Positions 26,196 through 34,407 of a DNA stretch of 64,000 nt are shown here, in pieces (positions within the stretch are counted from its first letter, which is position 1; each line of letters opens with the position of its first letter). Under the pieces are notes generated by a model that did not search any database, was not told the DNA's origin, and saw only the letters and a list, made by a program, of their open reading frames with translations. Position numbers and translations under genes: made by a program. The stretch lies in the NCBI GenBank assembly GCA_014804425.1, contig JAAUZV010000015.1, forward strand, positions 66,853-130,852, in the 5' to 3' direction. This DNA is from Lachnospiraceae bacterium. Lineage in GTDB: Bacteria > Bacillota > Clostridia > Lachnospirales > Lachnospiraceae.

Positions 26196-26333
26196 TTTCC
26201 GCCGTGCGATAATGATGACATGCAGCTGCGATGACAACATGACAACCGTTACAAAGAATCGCTGCGGCGGTCGGCATGCGAAAGTCCGCGGCAGCACCCG
26301 GCGAAAAGCGGGAAGCGTGAAAGGAGAACAGGA

Positions 26334-27071
26334 ATGAGCTTAGGAAAAAACATTCAGTATTTGCGGAAGCAAAAGAAGATCACACAGGAAAAGCTGGCGG
26401 ATGAAATGGCCGTTTCCCGGCAGACAGTATCGAGATGGGAGGCGGACGAGATCGTTCCCGAATTAAATAATCTTGTCTTATTGAGCGATCTGTTTTCCTG
26501 CAAATTAGATACGCTCATTCGGGAGAATCTCACGGATGACAAACATATTTATTCCGAGATTACGATCAAAACCGTTAAGGGATTTCGCATGGCAAGGTAT
26601 GTGATGGTGACGCCGAATCCGGAGGATGATGTGAACGCCTACATGGAGCATTGGGCAAAAAGATCGGGTCTGCTTGAAAGCGCGCCAGACGCCATGCAGA
26701 TCGGCTGGGATTTTCCGTTTGTTTCCACCGAATTGCAGAACCGGTTCGGTTTAAGAGGCTATGTGTCCGCCTATGTGCTGCCCGACGGATTTACGACCGA
26801 CTGTCCCGGTGTGGAATATCACGATCAGATTGACGCGGATTATGCGGTGATCACGATATACGATCCGTTTGCCGCTGCATTTGAGCGGATTCCGAACGCT
26901 TACAAAAAAATCATGGCACATTTGGAGGTAAACGGATTTCAGGAAAGGATGAATGACAATATCCTCGCCTGCTTCGAGCATGTATACGAAAAGGACGGCA
27001 TGACGTGTATGGATGTCTATGTTCATGTGGACAGTGTTTCCAAGACGGCGGTGTACACGATCTTTTCGTAG
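26334..27071 (+). CDS. XRE-family regulator with C-terminal GyrI-like effector domain
   Basis: A 245-residue protein. The first 60 residues are a helix-turn-helix of the XRE type (KKITQEKLADEM, SRQTVSRWE). The remainder, about 75-245, resembles the GyrI/AraC effector-binding fold with a short-domain pattern of alternating strands and helices, and would bind a small molecule. The ATG follows AAAGGAGAACAG. It lies between the ACGX cassette terminator and a C39-like peptidase. Target genes are unknown. Confidence 0.8.
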   Translation: MSLGKNIQYLRKQKKITQEKLADEMAVSRQTVSRWEADEIVPELNNLVLLSDLFSCKLDTLIRENLTDDKHIYSEITIKTVKGFRMARYVMVTPNPEDDVNAYMEHWAKRSGLLESAPDAMQIGWDFPFVSTELQNRFGLRGYVSAYVLPDGFTTDCPGVEYHDQIDADYAVITIYDPFAAAFERIPNAYKKIMAHLEVNGFQERMNDNILACFEHVYEKDGMTCMDVYVHVDSVSKTAVYTIFS

Positions 27072-27139
27072 AAGAGGTAGATAAATCAACTATTTATCAT
27101 AAATGAACTTGCCGGTTATTGAAAGACAGGAGGATTGTG

Positions 27140-27505
27140 ATGAAACTGATCAAACAAACAACCTTTTCCGCCTGCGGTCAGGCCTGTATTGCGATGATCG
27201 CAGATAAACCGATCGAGACTGTCATACGGGACATGGGAACGGACGGTCCGACAAGCATCGGGCAGCTCATCGAGATTCTTGACCAATACGGGATTCCCCA
27301 TGCAGAGAAGAACGTGCGGATATCAAAGAAAAATCCGCAGCCTGCCCCGTTTTCCATCCTTACCGTTCATACGAATGCGGGTTATACGCATTGGACCCTG
27401 TTGTATCAGGGAACCTATTATGATCCGGAATTCGGATTGATCGAGGGAGAATACCCACACGGTAAGATTACCTCATTTTTAGGGATTTACGCGGAGCGCG
27501 GATGA
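27140..27505 (+). CDS. Stand-alone C39-like cysteine peptidase domain protein
   Basis: A 121-residue protein with the papain-like C39 layout: Cys in FSACGQACIAMI near the N-terminus, and THWTLL followed by YYDPEFG in the second half, giving the expected Cys-His-Asp order. C39 domains normally sit at the front of bacteriocin ABC transporters and cut leader peptides after GG. Here there is no transporter and no signal peptide. The start is set by AGGAGG seven bases before the ATG. Function unknown; a leader peptidase role for the nearby peptide is only a possibility. Confidence 0.75.
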   Translation: MKLIKQTTFSACGQACIAMIADKPIETVIRDMGTDGPTSIGQLIEILDQYGIPHAEKNVRISKKNPQPAPFSILTVHTNAGYTHWTLLYQGTYYDPEFGLIEGEYPHGKITSFLGIYAERG

Positions 27506-27515
27506 TGTTTCGGCA

Positions 27516-27544
27516 TTGTACCGCAGATGAAAATAGAGTATAAT
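27516..27544 (+). promoter_or_regulatory. Promoter upstream of the HAD phosphatase
   Basis: TTGTAC, 17 bases, consensus TATAAT. It begins 10 bases after the C39-like gene stop. Confidence 0.65.
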
Positions 27545-27579
27545 TGCATTGGATCACTGGGATTTGTAAAGGAGACATA

Positions 27580-27609
27580 ATGACGGACAGATCACAGCGT
27601 GTCGGTTAG
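27580..27609 (+). CDS. Possible 9-residue leader peptide
   Basis: ATG preceded by AAAGGAG, reading MTDRSQRVG then TAG. It lies between a good promoter and the HAD gene, 43 bases before that start. It could be a translated leader or a remnant of a lost gene. No repeated regulatory codon is seen. Confidence 0.3.
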   Translation: MTDRSQRVG

Positions 27610-27651
27610 CGAATCAAAGCGTTTGAGGATCAAGAAGCCGGAGGCATCCAC

Positions 27652-28443
27652 ATGAAGAATTGTCGATTATTATTGTTTGACCTGGATGGTACGCTGCTTC
27701 GCAGCGATAAGACGATCTCGAAACGAACCCTGCATGCGTTACGACAATGCAGACAAAAGGGAATCCTGATCGGCGTGTCCACATCGAGGGGCAGGCAGAA
27801 TGCACTTGGCTTTATCGAGGAGCTGCAGCCGGACGTTTTGATCACGAGCGGCGGCGCATTGGCGGAATATCAGGGAGAATCTCTTTACAGGGCGGAGTTT
27901 ACGGAAGAAGAGACAAAGGCTCTGATTGTAAGCGCAAGGCGGATATGCGGTGCGGACTGTGAGATCACTGTTGACACCATCGACCGACATTACTGGAATT
28001 ATAAGATCGACCCAAAGAAGCAGGATGTAAGCTGGGGGGACAGCGTTTATACGGATTTTGAGAATTTTGAACAATGCGCCTTGAAAATCTGCGTGGAGAT
28101 ACCGGATGACGAACAGGCAAAGCGCTTGCGGGAGCATCTGACAGATTGTGACTGCGCCCGTTTTTCGGACGGCTTTTGGTATAAATTTACGAAACAGTCT
28201 GTGACAAAGGAACGGGCGATCGCGGAGGTCTGCGGGGCATTAGGAATTGGGAAAGAGGAGATCGCCGCGTTCGGCGATGATTATGCGGACAGCGGCATGC
28301 TCGCATTCTGCGGGTGCGGGATTGCCATGGGAAACGCCGTTCCCGAGATAAAAGAAATCGCGGACAGGGTTATCGGCAGTAATGATGAGGACGGGATTGC
28401 TGTGTATTTGGAGCAGACATATCTCAAATGCCCTATATATTGA
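27652..28443 (+). CDS. HAD superfamily (Cof-type) phosphatase
   Basis: A 263-residue HAD hydrolase of the Cof/YbjI class. Motif I is LLLFDLDGTLLRS, motif II is in SGGALAEY, and the C-terminal metal-binding motif is IAAFGDDYADSGMLAF. Such enzymes dephosphorylate sugar phosphates or cofactors, with broad specificity. It is followed by a P-loop kinase. Substrate not deducible. Confidence 0.85.
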   Translation: MKNCRLLLFDLDGTLLRSDKTISKRTLHALRQCRQKGILIGVSTSRGRQNALGFIEELQPDVLITSGGALAEYQGESLYRAEFTEEETKALIVSARRICGADCEITVDTIDRHYWNYKIDPKKQDVSWGDSVYTDFENFEQCALKICVEIPDDEQAKRLREHLTDCDCARFSDGFWYKFTKQSVTKERAIAEVCGALGIGKEEIAAFGDDYADSGMLAFCGCGIAMGNAVPEIKEIADRVIGSNDEDGIAVYLEQTYLKCPIY

Positions 28444-28469
28444 GTATACAGGGAAAGGAAACGAACCAA

Positions 28470-29072
28470 ATGGAATCCATGATCCAAAAAATGACCGATA
28501 CAGTCAATAAACTCACGGGCAGCAGGAATTGTACGGAAAAGCCGATCATCATCGCGATCGACGGCAGGTGCGGTTCGGGAAAAACGACGCTCGCTGCCCG
28601 CCTGAAGGAGAAGAACGGCTGGCGTGTTTTTCATATGGATGATTTCTTTTTAAGGCCGGAGCAGCGCACGGAGGAACGATTTGCCAAGCCGGGCGGCAAT
28701 GTAGATCACGAGCGGTTTCTTGAGGAGATCCTCTTACCCCTGCAAAACGGGGTGCAGACTTTTTTTTACCGGCCGTTTGACTGCCGCAGACAAGACTTCG
28801 CGGAGGCGGTATCTGTGACCGCGGGGACTGTCAATATTGTGGAGGGCTCGTACAGCTGCCATCCCGCGCTTTGGGATGCGTATGATCTGCGCGTGTTTTT
28901 AGATGTCACGGAAGCGGAGCAGGAGCGCCGGATTCTTTTAAGAAACGGCAAAGACAGCGCAAAGATGTTTAGGGAGCGTTGGATTCCGCTTGAGGAGCGC
29001 TATTTTGAGGCGTACCGGATCAAAGAACGCTGCGAGCTGTGTTTTCGGACAGATGGCGGGACACAGGCATGA
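28470..29072 (+). CDS. P-loop kinase, uridine kinase-like
   Basis: A 200-residue P-loop kinase related to uridine kinase and phosphoribulokinase. Walker A is IDGRCGSGKTTLA, then FHMDDFFL, VDHERF, VEGSYSCHP and the lid-like RERWIPLEERYF. The frame is open further upstream into the HAD gene, but the ATG at 28470 has AAAGGAAAC ahead of it. Substrate could be a nucleoside, pantothenate or another small hydroxyl compound. It is followed by a terminator. Confidence 0.75.
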   Translation: MESMIQKMTDTVNKLTGSRNCTEKPIIIAIDGRCGSGKTTLAARLKEKNGWRVFHMDDFFLRPEQRTEERFAKPGGNVDHERFLEEILLPLQNGVQTFFYRPFDCRRQDFAEAVSVTAGTVNIVEGSYSCHPALWDAYDLRVFLDVTEAEQERRILLRNGKDSAKMFRERWIPLEERYFEAYRIKERCELCFRTDGGTQA

Positions 29073-29116
29073 TGATGACGGCCGTGTCTGTGCGCGGGCC
29101 GCGCGATGCCTTAATC

Positions 29117-29145
29117 TTGTCTGCGTAATCATGACGAAATATAAT
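29117..29145 (+). promoter_or_regulatory. Promoter with an embedded 0A-box-like site before the Spo0A-like gene
   Basis: TTGTCT, 17 bases, TATAAT. TGACGAA (29132-29138) lies within the spacer and matches the 0A-box core TGNCGAA. It suggests autoregulation, but a 7-mer can occur by chance. Confidence 0.5.
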
Positions 29146-29185
29146 AAAAACTGTCAGTAAGACATACTGATGGTTTTTATTTTTT
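29146..29185 (+). terminator. Terminator after the P-loop kinase
   Basis: A 14-bp stem with two G-U pairs (29146-29159 with 29165-29178) followed by ATTTTTT. It begins directly after the TATAAT box above, so a transcript from that promoter would lose the 5' arm. Confidence 0.7.
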
Positions 29186-29212
29186 GCGCATTGTTGTGCG
29201 GCTTTGCCGATA

Positions 29213-29239
29213 TTGTGCTTATGCACAAGGTCGCAGACG
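29213..29239. repeat. TTGTGCTTA repeat module
   Basis: TTGTGC-TTAT-GCACAA palindrome followed by TCGCAGACG. It matches modules at 5064-5089 and 55752-55776. It sits in the leader of the Spo0A-like gene. Confidence 0.6.
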
Positions 29240-29261
29240 AAACATGGATGGAGGATTTAGG

Positions 29262-29801
29262 ATGGAGCAGATGAATGTGGTTACAAGAGATGACAACGAG
29301 AGAATGTTTCAGATGCTGAGTGATTTGATCAATAACGACAAGGAAATACAGATCATGATAACGGTTCCTTCGGGAAGGACGGAGGGGCTGTCTGCACAAC
29401 AGGAAGCCGGAACGGAATCAGCGGTGCTGCAAAAGGCGGAGAGCGTGGTACACGATCTGGAAAAGGACGTGACGGAGATCATTCATGAGATCGGTGTACC
29501 CGCGCATATCAAAGGGTATCAATACTTGAGAGAGGCGATCATGATGGCGGTGGAGGATGTGGAAATGCTTAATTCCATCACGAAGATCCTGTATCCGACC
29601 ATTGCCGAAAAATTCAAGACAACGCCGAGCCGTGTGGAGCGCGCGATCCGCCACGGCATTGAGGTCGCATGGTCAAGAGGCCGCTCGGAGACGTTAGAAT
29701 CGCTGTTCGGCTACACGATCAGTGCAGGAAAAGGGAAACCGACCAATTCGGAATTTATTGCGCTCATTGCGGACCGGATCCGGCTTCAGTACCGCAGCTA
29801 A
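29262..29801 (+). CDS. Spo0A-like regulator with an internally deleted receiver domain
   Basis: A 179-residue protein, against about 260-275 for normal Spo0A. Residues 70-179 are a complete Spo0A DNA-binding domain: [32 protein letters not shown], the recognition region [20 protein letters not shown], and [16 protein letters not shown]. The first 40 residues ([12 protein letters not shown], then [10 protein letters not shown]) look like the start of a Spo0A receiver with its acidic pair. Then about 85 residues are missing, including the phosphoacceptor Asp, the switch Thr/Ser and the Lys-Pro. The join, about residues 40-69, is low-complexity. The start uses GGAGG seven bases upstream, and no frameshift is needed. 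It may be a phosphorylation-independent regulator or a paralogue. Function is inferred. Confidence 0.85.
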   Translation: MEQMNVVTRDDNERMFQMLSDLINNDKEIQIMITVPSGRTEGLSAQQEAGTESAVLQKAESVVHDLEKDVTEIIHEIGVPAHIKGYQYLREAIMMAVEDVEMLNSITKILYPTIAEKFKTTPSRVERAIRHGIEVAWSRGRSETLESLFGYTISAGKGKPTNSEFIALIADRIRLQYRS

Positions 29802-29880
29802 AAAAAACACTTCCCCTTGAGCATTTTTTGAGCTATACTGTTAATATTAGGAAAATAGAAATGCCTTGAGGAGGTAGGAG

Positions 29881-31326
29881 ATGAAAAATATTTTATTTGT
29901 TGCATCGGAAGGCGTACCGTTTATTAAGACCGGAGGACTTGCCGATGTGGTGGGTTCCCTTCCGAAATATGTGGACAAAGAGTATTTTGACATTCGGGTG
30001 ATGCTGCCCAAGTATACCTGTATTTCCCAAAACATGCGGGATCTCATGAATTACAAGACGCATTTTTACATGGATTTTAACTGGAAAAATGAATATGTCG
30101 GCATTTTGGAAGCGGTCGTTGACGGCGTGACCTATTATTTTATCGACAACGAATCTTATTTTAACGGTTTTAAGCCCTATAGCAGCAATTTTTATGAGGA
30201 TATCGTGAAGTTTTCGTTTTTCTCGAAGGCAGCGCTGTCCGCGATGCCGCTGCTTGGTTTCCGGCCGGACATCATTCACTGTCATGACTGGCAGACGGGC
30301 CTGATTCCCGTATACCTTCATGAGCGGTTTCAGGGAAATGATTTCTATAGGGGAATCAAATCCATTATGACGATCCATAATCTGAAGTTCCAGGGAAAAT
30401 GGGATATTCGGTCGATCAAGGATCTGACGGGACTGCCGGATTTCTATTTTACGCCGGATAAGCTGGAGTGCTATAAGGATGCCAATCTCTTAAAGGGCGG
30501 TCTGGTGTTTGCAGATGCGATCACGACGGTATCCGACACCTATGCCGAGGAGATCAAATGCGCGTTTTACGGCGAAGGGCTTGACGGTCTCATGCGTGCG
30601 CGAAGCGGCGACCTGAGAGGAATCGTCAACGGCATCGACTATGAGGAGTATAATCCCGAGACTGACAAGTTTATTGAATATAAGTATAACGCGGTGAATT
30701 TCCGTAAAGAAAAAGTCAAAAATAAGCGGGCGCTGCAAAAGGAGCTCGGGCTGGTTGAGGATGACCGCAAGATGATGATCGGCATTGTGTCGCGTCTGAC
30801 CGATCAGAAGGGCTTTGATCTGATCGCCTATGTGATGGATGAACTTTGTCAGGATGATGTTCAGCTTGTCGTGCTTGGAACGGGCGAGGAGCAGTATGAG
30901 AATATGTTCCGTCATTTTGACTGGAAGTATAATAATAAGGTCTCCGCGAATATTTATTATTCCGAGGCGATGTCCCATAAGATTTATGCCGCCTGTGATG
31001 CGTTCCTAATGCCGTCCCTGTTTGAACCGTGCGGGTTAAGCCAGCTGATGGCGCTGCGCTACGGAACCGTGCCGATCGTCAGGGAGACCGGCGGCTTAAA
31101 GGATACGGTCGAGGCGTACAATGAGTATGAGAGCAAGGGAACGGGCTTCAGTTTCTGCAATTACAACGCGCATGAGATGCTTGGCTCGATCCGTTACGCG
31201 GAACGCATTTATTACGATAAGAAGCGCGAGTGGAACAAGATCATTGACCGTGCGATGGCGACGGACTTTTCGTGGGGAGTATCCGCACGGAAATATCAGG
31301 AGATGTACGACTGGATGATCGGATAA
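29881..31326 (+). CDS. glgA: Glycogen synthase (ADP-glucose type)
   Basis: A 481-residue GT5 glycosyltransferase that extends alpha-1,4-glucan from ADP-glucose. It opens with VPFIKTGGLADVVGSLPK (the KTGGL substrate-binding motif) and has HCHDWQTGL and, near the C-terminus, MPSLFEPCGLSQLMALRYGT and RETGGLKDT. Length is normal. GAGGAGGTAGGAG precedes the ATG. Other glg genes are not in the window. A terminator follows. Confidence 0.95.
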   Translation: MKNILFVASEGVPFIKTGGLADVVGSLPKYVDKEYFDIRVMLPKYTCISQNMRDLMNYKTHFYMDFNWKNEYVGILEAVVDGVTYYFIDNESYFNGFKPYSSNFYEDIVKFSFFSKAALSAMPLLGFRPDIIHCHDWQTGLIPVYLHERFQGNDFYRGIKSIMTIHNLKFQGKWDIRSIKDLTGLPDFYFTPDKLECYKDANLLKGGLVFADAITTVSDTYAEEIKCAFYGEGLDGLMRARSGDLRGIVNGIDYEEYNPETDKFIEYKYNAVNFRKEKVKNKRALQKELGLVEDDRKMMIGIVSRLTDQKGFDLIAYVMDELCQDDVQLVVLGTGEEQYENMFRHFDWKYNNKVSANIYYSEAMSHKIYAACDAFLMPSLFEPCGLSQLMALRYGTVPIVRETGGLKDTVEAYNEYESKGTGFSFCNYNAHEMLGSIRYAERIYYDKKREWNKIIDRAMATDFSWGVSARKYQEMYDWMIG

Positions 31327-31334
31327 ACATAGGG

Positions 31335-31363
31335 GGCGGGATTCGTAAGAATTCCGCCTTTTC
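31335..31363 (+). terminator. Terminator after glgA
   Basis: A 10-bp stem (31335-31344 with 31349-31358, one G-U), loop GTAA, then TTTTC. Confidence 0.75.
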
Positions 31364-31393
31364 AAATAGTCCGGATAAAGAAAGGAACAGATC

Positions 31394-33133
31394 ATGGCAT
31401 TTGACGGGATCACGATCGCGAACCTGACGGCGGAGTTACGCGAGGCGCTGACAGACGGCCGTATCTATAAAATTGTGCAGCCGGAGAAGGATGAGCTCCT
31501 GCTGACGATCAAAAATCACGGTACGCAGTACCGCCTGCTCATGAGCGCAAATGCGTCCCTGCCGCTTTTATATCTGACGCAAAAGAATAAGCAGGCGCCG
31601 ATGACGGCGCCCAATTTCTGTATGCTTCTGCGTAAGCATTTGCAGAACGCGCGCATTGTGGAGATTGAGCAGCCCGAGTTTGAACGGATTGTTGTTTTCC
31701 AATTGGAGCACTTAAATGAGCTTGGCGATGTGTGCCGGAAAAAACTGGTGATCGAGCTCATGGGAAAGCATTCCAATCTGATCTTTATGGATGACAAAGA
31801 CCGCATCATCGACAGCATCAAGCACATTTCCGGCATGGTCAGCTCCGTCAGGGAGGTGCTTCCGGGGCGTGACTATTACATCCCGAAGACGCAGGAAAAA
31901 CAAAACCCGCTGACAGCGGATTCATCACAGGTCAAAGAGGCGTTGTCAGCGCGTCCCATGCCGGTCTATCAGGCGGTTTATACGTCATTTACCGGCTTAT
32001 CCCCCGTGATCGCGCAGGAAATCTGCCACATGGCAGGCGTGGATGCGGACCGGGCGGCGAATACGCTTTCCGAGGAGGCGTTATCGTCTCTTGCGGATGC
32101 GTTTGCGCAGGTGATGCGGCGCGTGACGCAGCAGGAATTTGCGCCGAATATCGTTTATGAGGGAAAGGAGCCGCGGGAATATGCGGCAATTCCGCTCTCC
32201 ATTTATGAAGGTGCGCAGACGGTGGCGTATGAGCAGATGTCAGCGCTGCTGGAGGATTATTATGCGCAGAAAAGCGCCGTGACAAGAATCCGGCAGAAAT
32301 CAGCGGACTTACGCAAGATCGTGCAGACGGCTTATGAGCGTAATGTCAAAAAATATGATCTTCAGGTAAGGCAGCTTGCGGACACGGAAAAACGGGAGAA
32401 ATACAAGGTGTACGGCGAGCTGCTCAATACCTACGGATACGGAGCGCCCGAGGGCGCAAAGTCGCTTGACGCACTCAATTATTATACCAATGAGATGATC
32501 ACCATACCGCTTGATCCCACGTTGAGCGCGGGCGAAAACGCCAAGAAATATTTTGAGCGTTACGGCAAGCTGAAACGCACGAATGAGGCGCTGCTTGCGC
32601 TGACGAAGGAAACAAAGGCCGAGATCGATCATCTGGAGTCTGTCATGACGGCTTTGGATATTGCCCGCGGCGAGGAGGATTTAACCGAGATCAGGGAAGA
32701 GCTTGTAGAGAGCGGCTATATCCGCAGACGCGGAGGGGGAAAGCACGCGCGCACGACGAGCAGACCGTTCCATTATGTGAGCAGCGACGGCTTTCATATG
32801 TATGTCGGAAAAAACAACTATCAGAACGAAGCGCTGACGTTTCAGTTTGCGACGGGCGGGGACTGGTGGTTTCATGCCAAGGGGATTCCCGGCTCCCATG
32901 TCATCGTAAAAACGCAGGGGAACGAGCTGCCGGACCGCACCTATGAGGAGGCGGCGGCGCTTGCGGCGCATTACTCCAAGGGCGCGGGACAGGACAAGGT
33001 GGAGATCGACTATACGCTGCGCAAAAACGTGAAAAAACCGAACGGTGCGAAGCCGGGCTTCGTTGTTTATTATACGAATTATTCCATGACGATCGCGCCG
33101 GATATTGCAGGGTTAAGAGAACTCGATTCTTGA
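31394..33133 (+). CDS. rqcH: RqcH / NFACT ribosome quality control protein
   Basis: A 579-residue NFACT protein (Rqc2/NEMF relative, formerly fibronectin-binding protein). It binds stalled 50S subunits and recruits Ala-tRNA to add alanine tails. The NFACT-N domain starts MAFDGITIANLTAEL, a coiled coil covers about 280-430, and NFACT-R near the C-terminus has KNNYQNEALTFQFA and DWWFHAKGIPGSHV. Length is typical. The yicC promoter overlaps its stop codon. Confidence 0.93.
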   Translation: MAFDGITIANLTAELREALTDGRIYKIVQPEKDELLLTIKNHGTQYRLLMSANASLPLLYLTQKNKQAPMTAPNFCMLLRKHLQNARIVEIEQPEFERIVVFQLEHLNELGDVCRKKLVIELMGKHSNLIFMDDKDRIIDSIKHISGMVSSVREVLPGRDYYIPKTQEKQNPLTADSSQVKEALSARPMPVYQAVYTSFTGLSPVIAQEICHMAGVDADRAANTLSEEALSSLADAFAQVMRRVTQQEFAPNIVYEGKEPREYAAIPLSIYEGAQTVAYEQMSALLEDYYAQKSAVTRIRQKSADLRKIVQTAYERNVKKYDLQVRQLADTEKREKYKVYGELLNTYGYGAPEGAKSLDALNYYTNEMITIPLDPTLSAGENAKKYFERYGKLKRTNEALLALTKETKAEIDHLESVMTALDIARGEEDLTEIREELVESGYIRRRGGGKHARTTSRPFHYVSSDGFHMYVGKNNYQNEALTFQFATGGDWWFHAKGIPGSHVIVKTQGNELPDRTYEEAAALAAHYSKGAGQDKVEIDYTLRKNVKKPNGAKPGFVVYYTNYSMTIAPDIAGLRELDS

Positions 33134-33158
33134 CGCGCCCCGCAGGCTGTACTATAAT
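33130..33158 (+). promoter_or_regulatory. Promoter of the yicC-remA-gmk-rpoZ operon
   Basis: TTGACG, 17 bases, consensus TATAAT. The -35 box overlaps the rqcH stop codon. Confidence 0.75.
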
Positions 33159-33198
33159 ATGGAACGGGAAGCGTTCATCAAAGCTTACGGAGAGGGGG

Positions 33199-33233
33199 AC
33201 GCCGCGTGCATGTTCGGGGGAGATGCGCGGCGT
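33199..33233 (+). other. Hairpin in the yicC leader
   Basis: ACGCCGCG pairs with CGCGGCGT (8 bp) around a loop with GGGGGAGA. It ends 11 bases before the yicC start, so it could mask a ribosome site. No known riboswitch is recognised. Confidence 0.4.
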
Positions 33234-33244
33234 GAGAGTCGCTT

Positions 33245-34123
33245 ATGATTAAAAGTATGACGGGCTTTGGCAGATGCGAGGTCACGGAGGGGACGAAAAA
33301 GATCACCTTGGAGATGAAAGCGGTCAACCACCGCTATCTGGACGTATCGGTGAAGATGCCGAAGAAGCTGAATCTGTTTGAGGCAGCGATCCGGAACGAG
33401 TTAAAAAACCATATGCAGCGCGGAAAGGTCGATCTTTTTATTACCTATGAGGACGCGGCGGAAGGAAAGGCGGTCATCAAATATAACAAAGAGCTTGCTG
33501 CGGAATATCTGCACTATTTTGAACAGATGGCGGCGGATTTTTCTTTGGATAATGACATCCGAGTATCCACGCTTGCGCGCTGTCCTGAAGTTTTAACGAC
33601 CGATGAGCAGGGCGAGGATGAGGAAGAGATCTGGAAGCTTCTGCATCGTGCGTTAGAGGGTGCGGCACACAATTTTGTGGAGACGCGTATCCGCGAGGGC
33701 GAGAACCTCAGGAAGGATTTGCTGACAAAGCTTGATGAGATGCAAAAATGCGTCGATTTTATTGCGGAGCGTTCCCCGCAGATCATTGCCGAATACCGGC
33801 AGCGTCTGGAGGATAAGGTGCGTGAACTCTTAGGAGAGCGCACGCTGGATGAGGGCCGTATCGTTACGGAGGTCACGATCTATGCGGATAAGATCTGCGT
33901 GGATGAGGAGCTTGTCCGCCTGCGCAGCCATATCGGATCGGTAAAAAAAGCATTGCAGGACGGCGGAAGCATCGGGCGCAAACTGGATTTTGTCGCGCAG
34001 GAGATGAACCGTGAGGCGAATACGATCCTTTCAAAATCGAATGATCTGAGCGTTTCCAACTGCGGGATCGAGCTGAAGACAACGATCGAAAAGGTCAGGG
34101 AGCAGATACAGAACATTGAGTAG
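33245..34123 (+). CDS. yicC: YicC family endoribonuclease-like protein
   Basis: A 292-residue YicC/YloC protein. The N-terminal signature MIKSMTGFGRCEV and the C-terminal domain (DUF1732) with GSIGRKLDFVAQEMNREANT are clear. Bacillus and E. coli homologues are endoribonucleases that influence sRNA turnover. Order yicC-remA-gmk-rpoZ matches Firmicutes. Its ribosome site is weak (GAGAG), in keeping with a structured leader. Confidence 0.92.
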   Translation: MIKSMTGFGRCEVTEGTKKITLEMKAVNHRYLDVSVKMPKKLNLFEAAIRNELKNHMQRGKVDLFITYEDAAEGKAVIKYNKELAAEYLHYFEQMAADFSLDNDIRVSTLARCPEVLTTDEQGEDEEEIWKLLHRALEGAAHNFVETRIREGENLRKDLLTKLDEMQKCVDFIAERSPQIIAEYRQRLEDKVRELLGERTLDEGRIVTEVTIYADKICVDEELVRLRSHIGSVKKALQDGGSIGRKLDFVAQEMNREANTILSKSNDLSVSNCGIELKTTIEKVREQIQNIE

Positions 34124-34140
34124 AAAAGACAGGATTCTAT

Positions 34141-34407
34141 ATGAATAAACTGATTCACATCGGATTCGGCAATATGGTGAATACGGATAAGATCATCGCC
34201 ATTGTCAGTCCGGATTCCGCGCCGGTCAAAAGGCTGGTGCAGAGAGCAAAAGAAAACGGCGTGGTGATCGATGCGACGCAGGGACGCAAAACGAAAGCGG
34301 TGCTGGTGATGGAAAACTCTCAGCTTGTACTTTCCGCCTTACTTCCCGAGACAATCTCCCTGCGCGCAAAAGAGCTGCCGGACGGCGGGGAGGGCTTAAC
34401 GCAATGA
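34141..34407 (+). CDS. remA: RemA-like extracellular matrix regulator (DUF370)
   Basis: An 88-residue DNA-binding protein of the RemA family, starting MNKLIHIGFGNMVNTDKIIA. In Bacillus RemA activates biofilm matrix and osmoprotectant genes and forms arc-like oligomers. Position between yicC and gmk is conserved. It overlaps gmk by four bases. Confidence 0.9.
   Translation: MNKLIHIGFGNMVNTDKIIAIVSPDSAPVKRLVQRAKENGVVIDATQGRKTKAVLVMENSQLVLSALLPETISLRAKELPDGGEGLTQ

Noticed and set aside
29073-29261. A frameshifted or split Spo0A receiver upstream of the shortened gene
   Set aside because: Only 189 non-coding bases lie between the kinase stop and the start; a receiver needs about 360, and no receiver motif is seen in any frame.
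33159-33244. A known riboswitch in the yicC leader
   Set aside because: Only one 8-bp hairpin is visible; no conserved riboswitch core was recognised.
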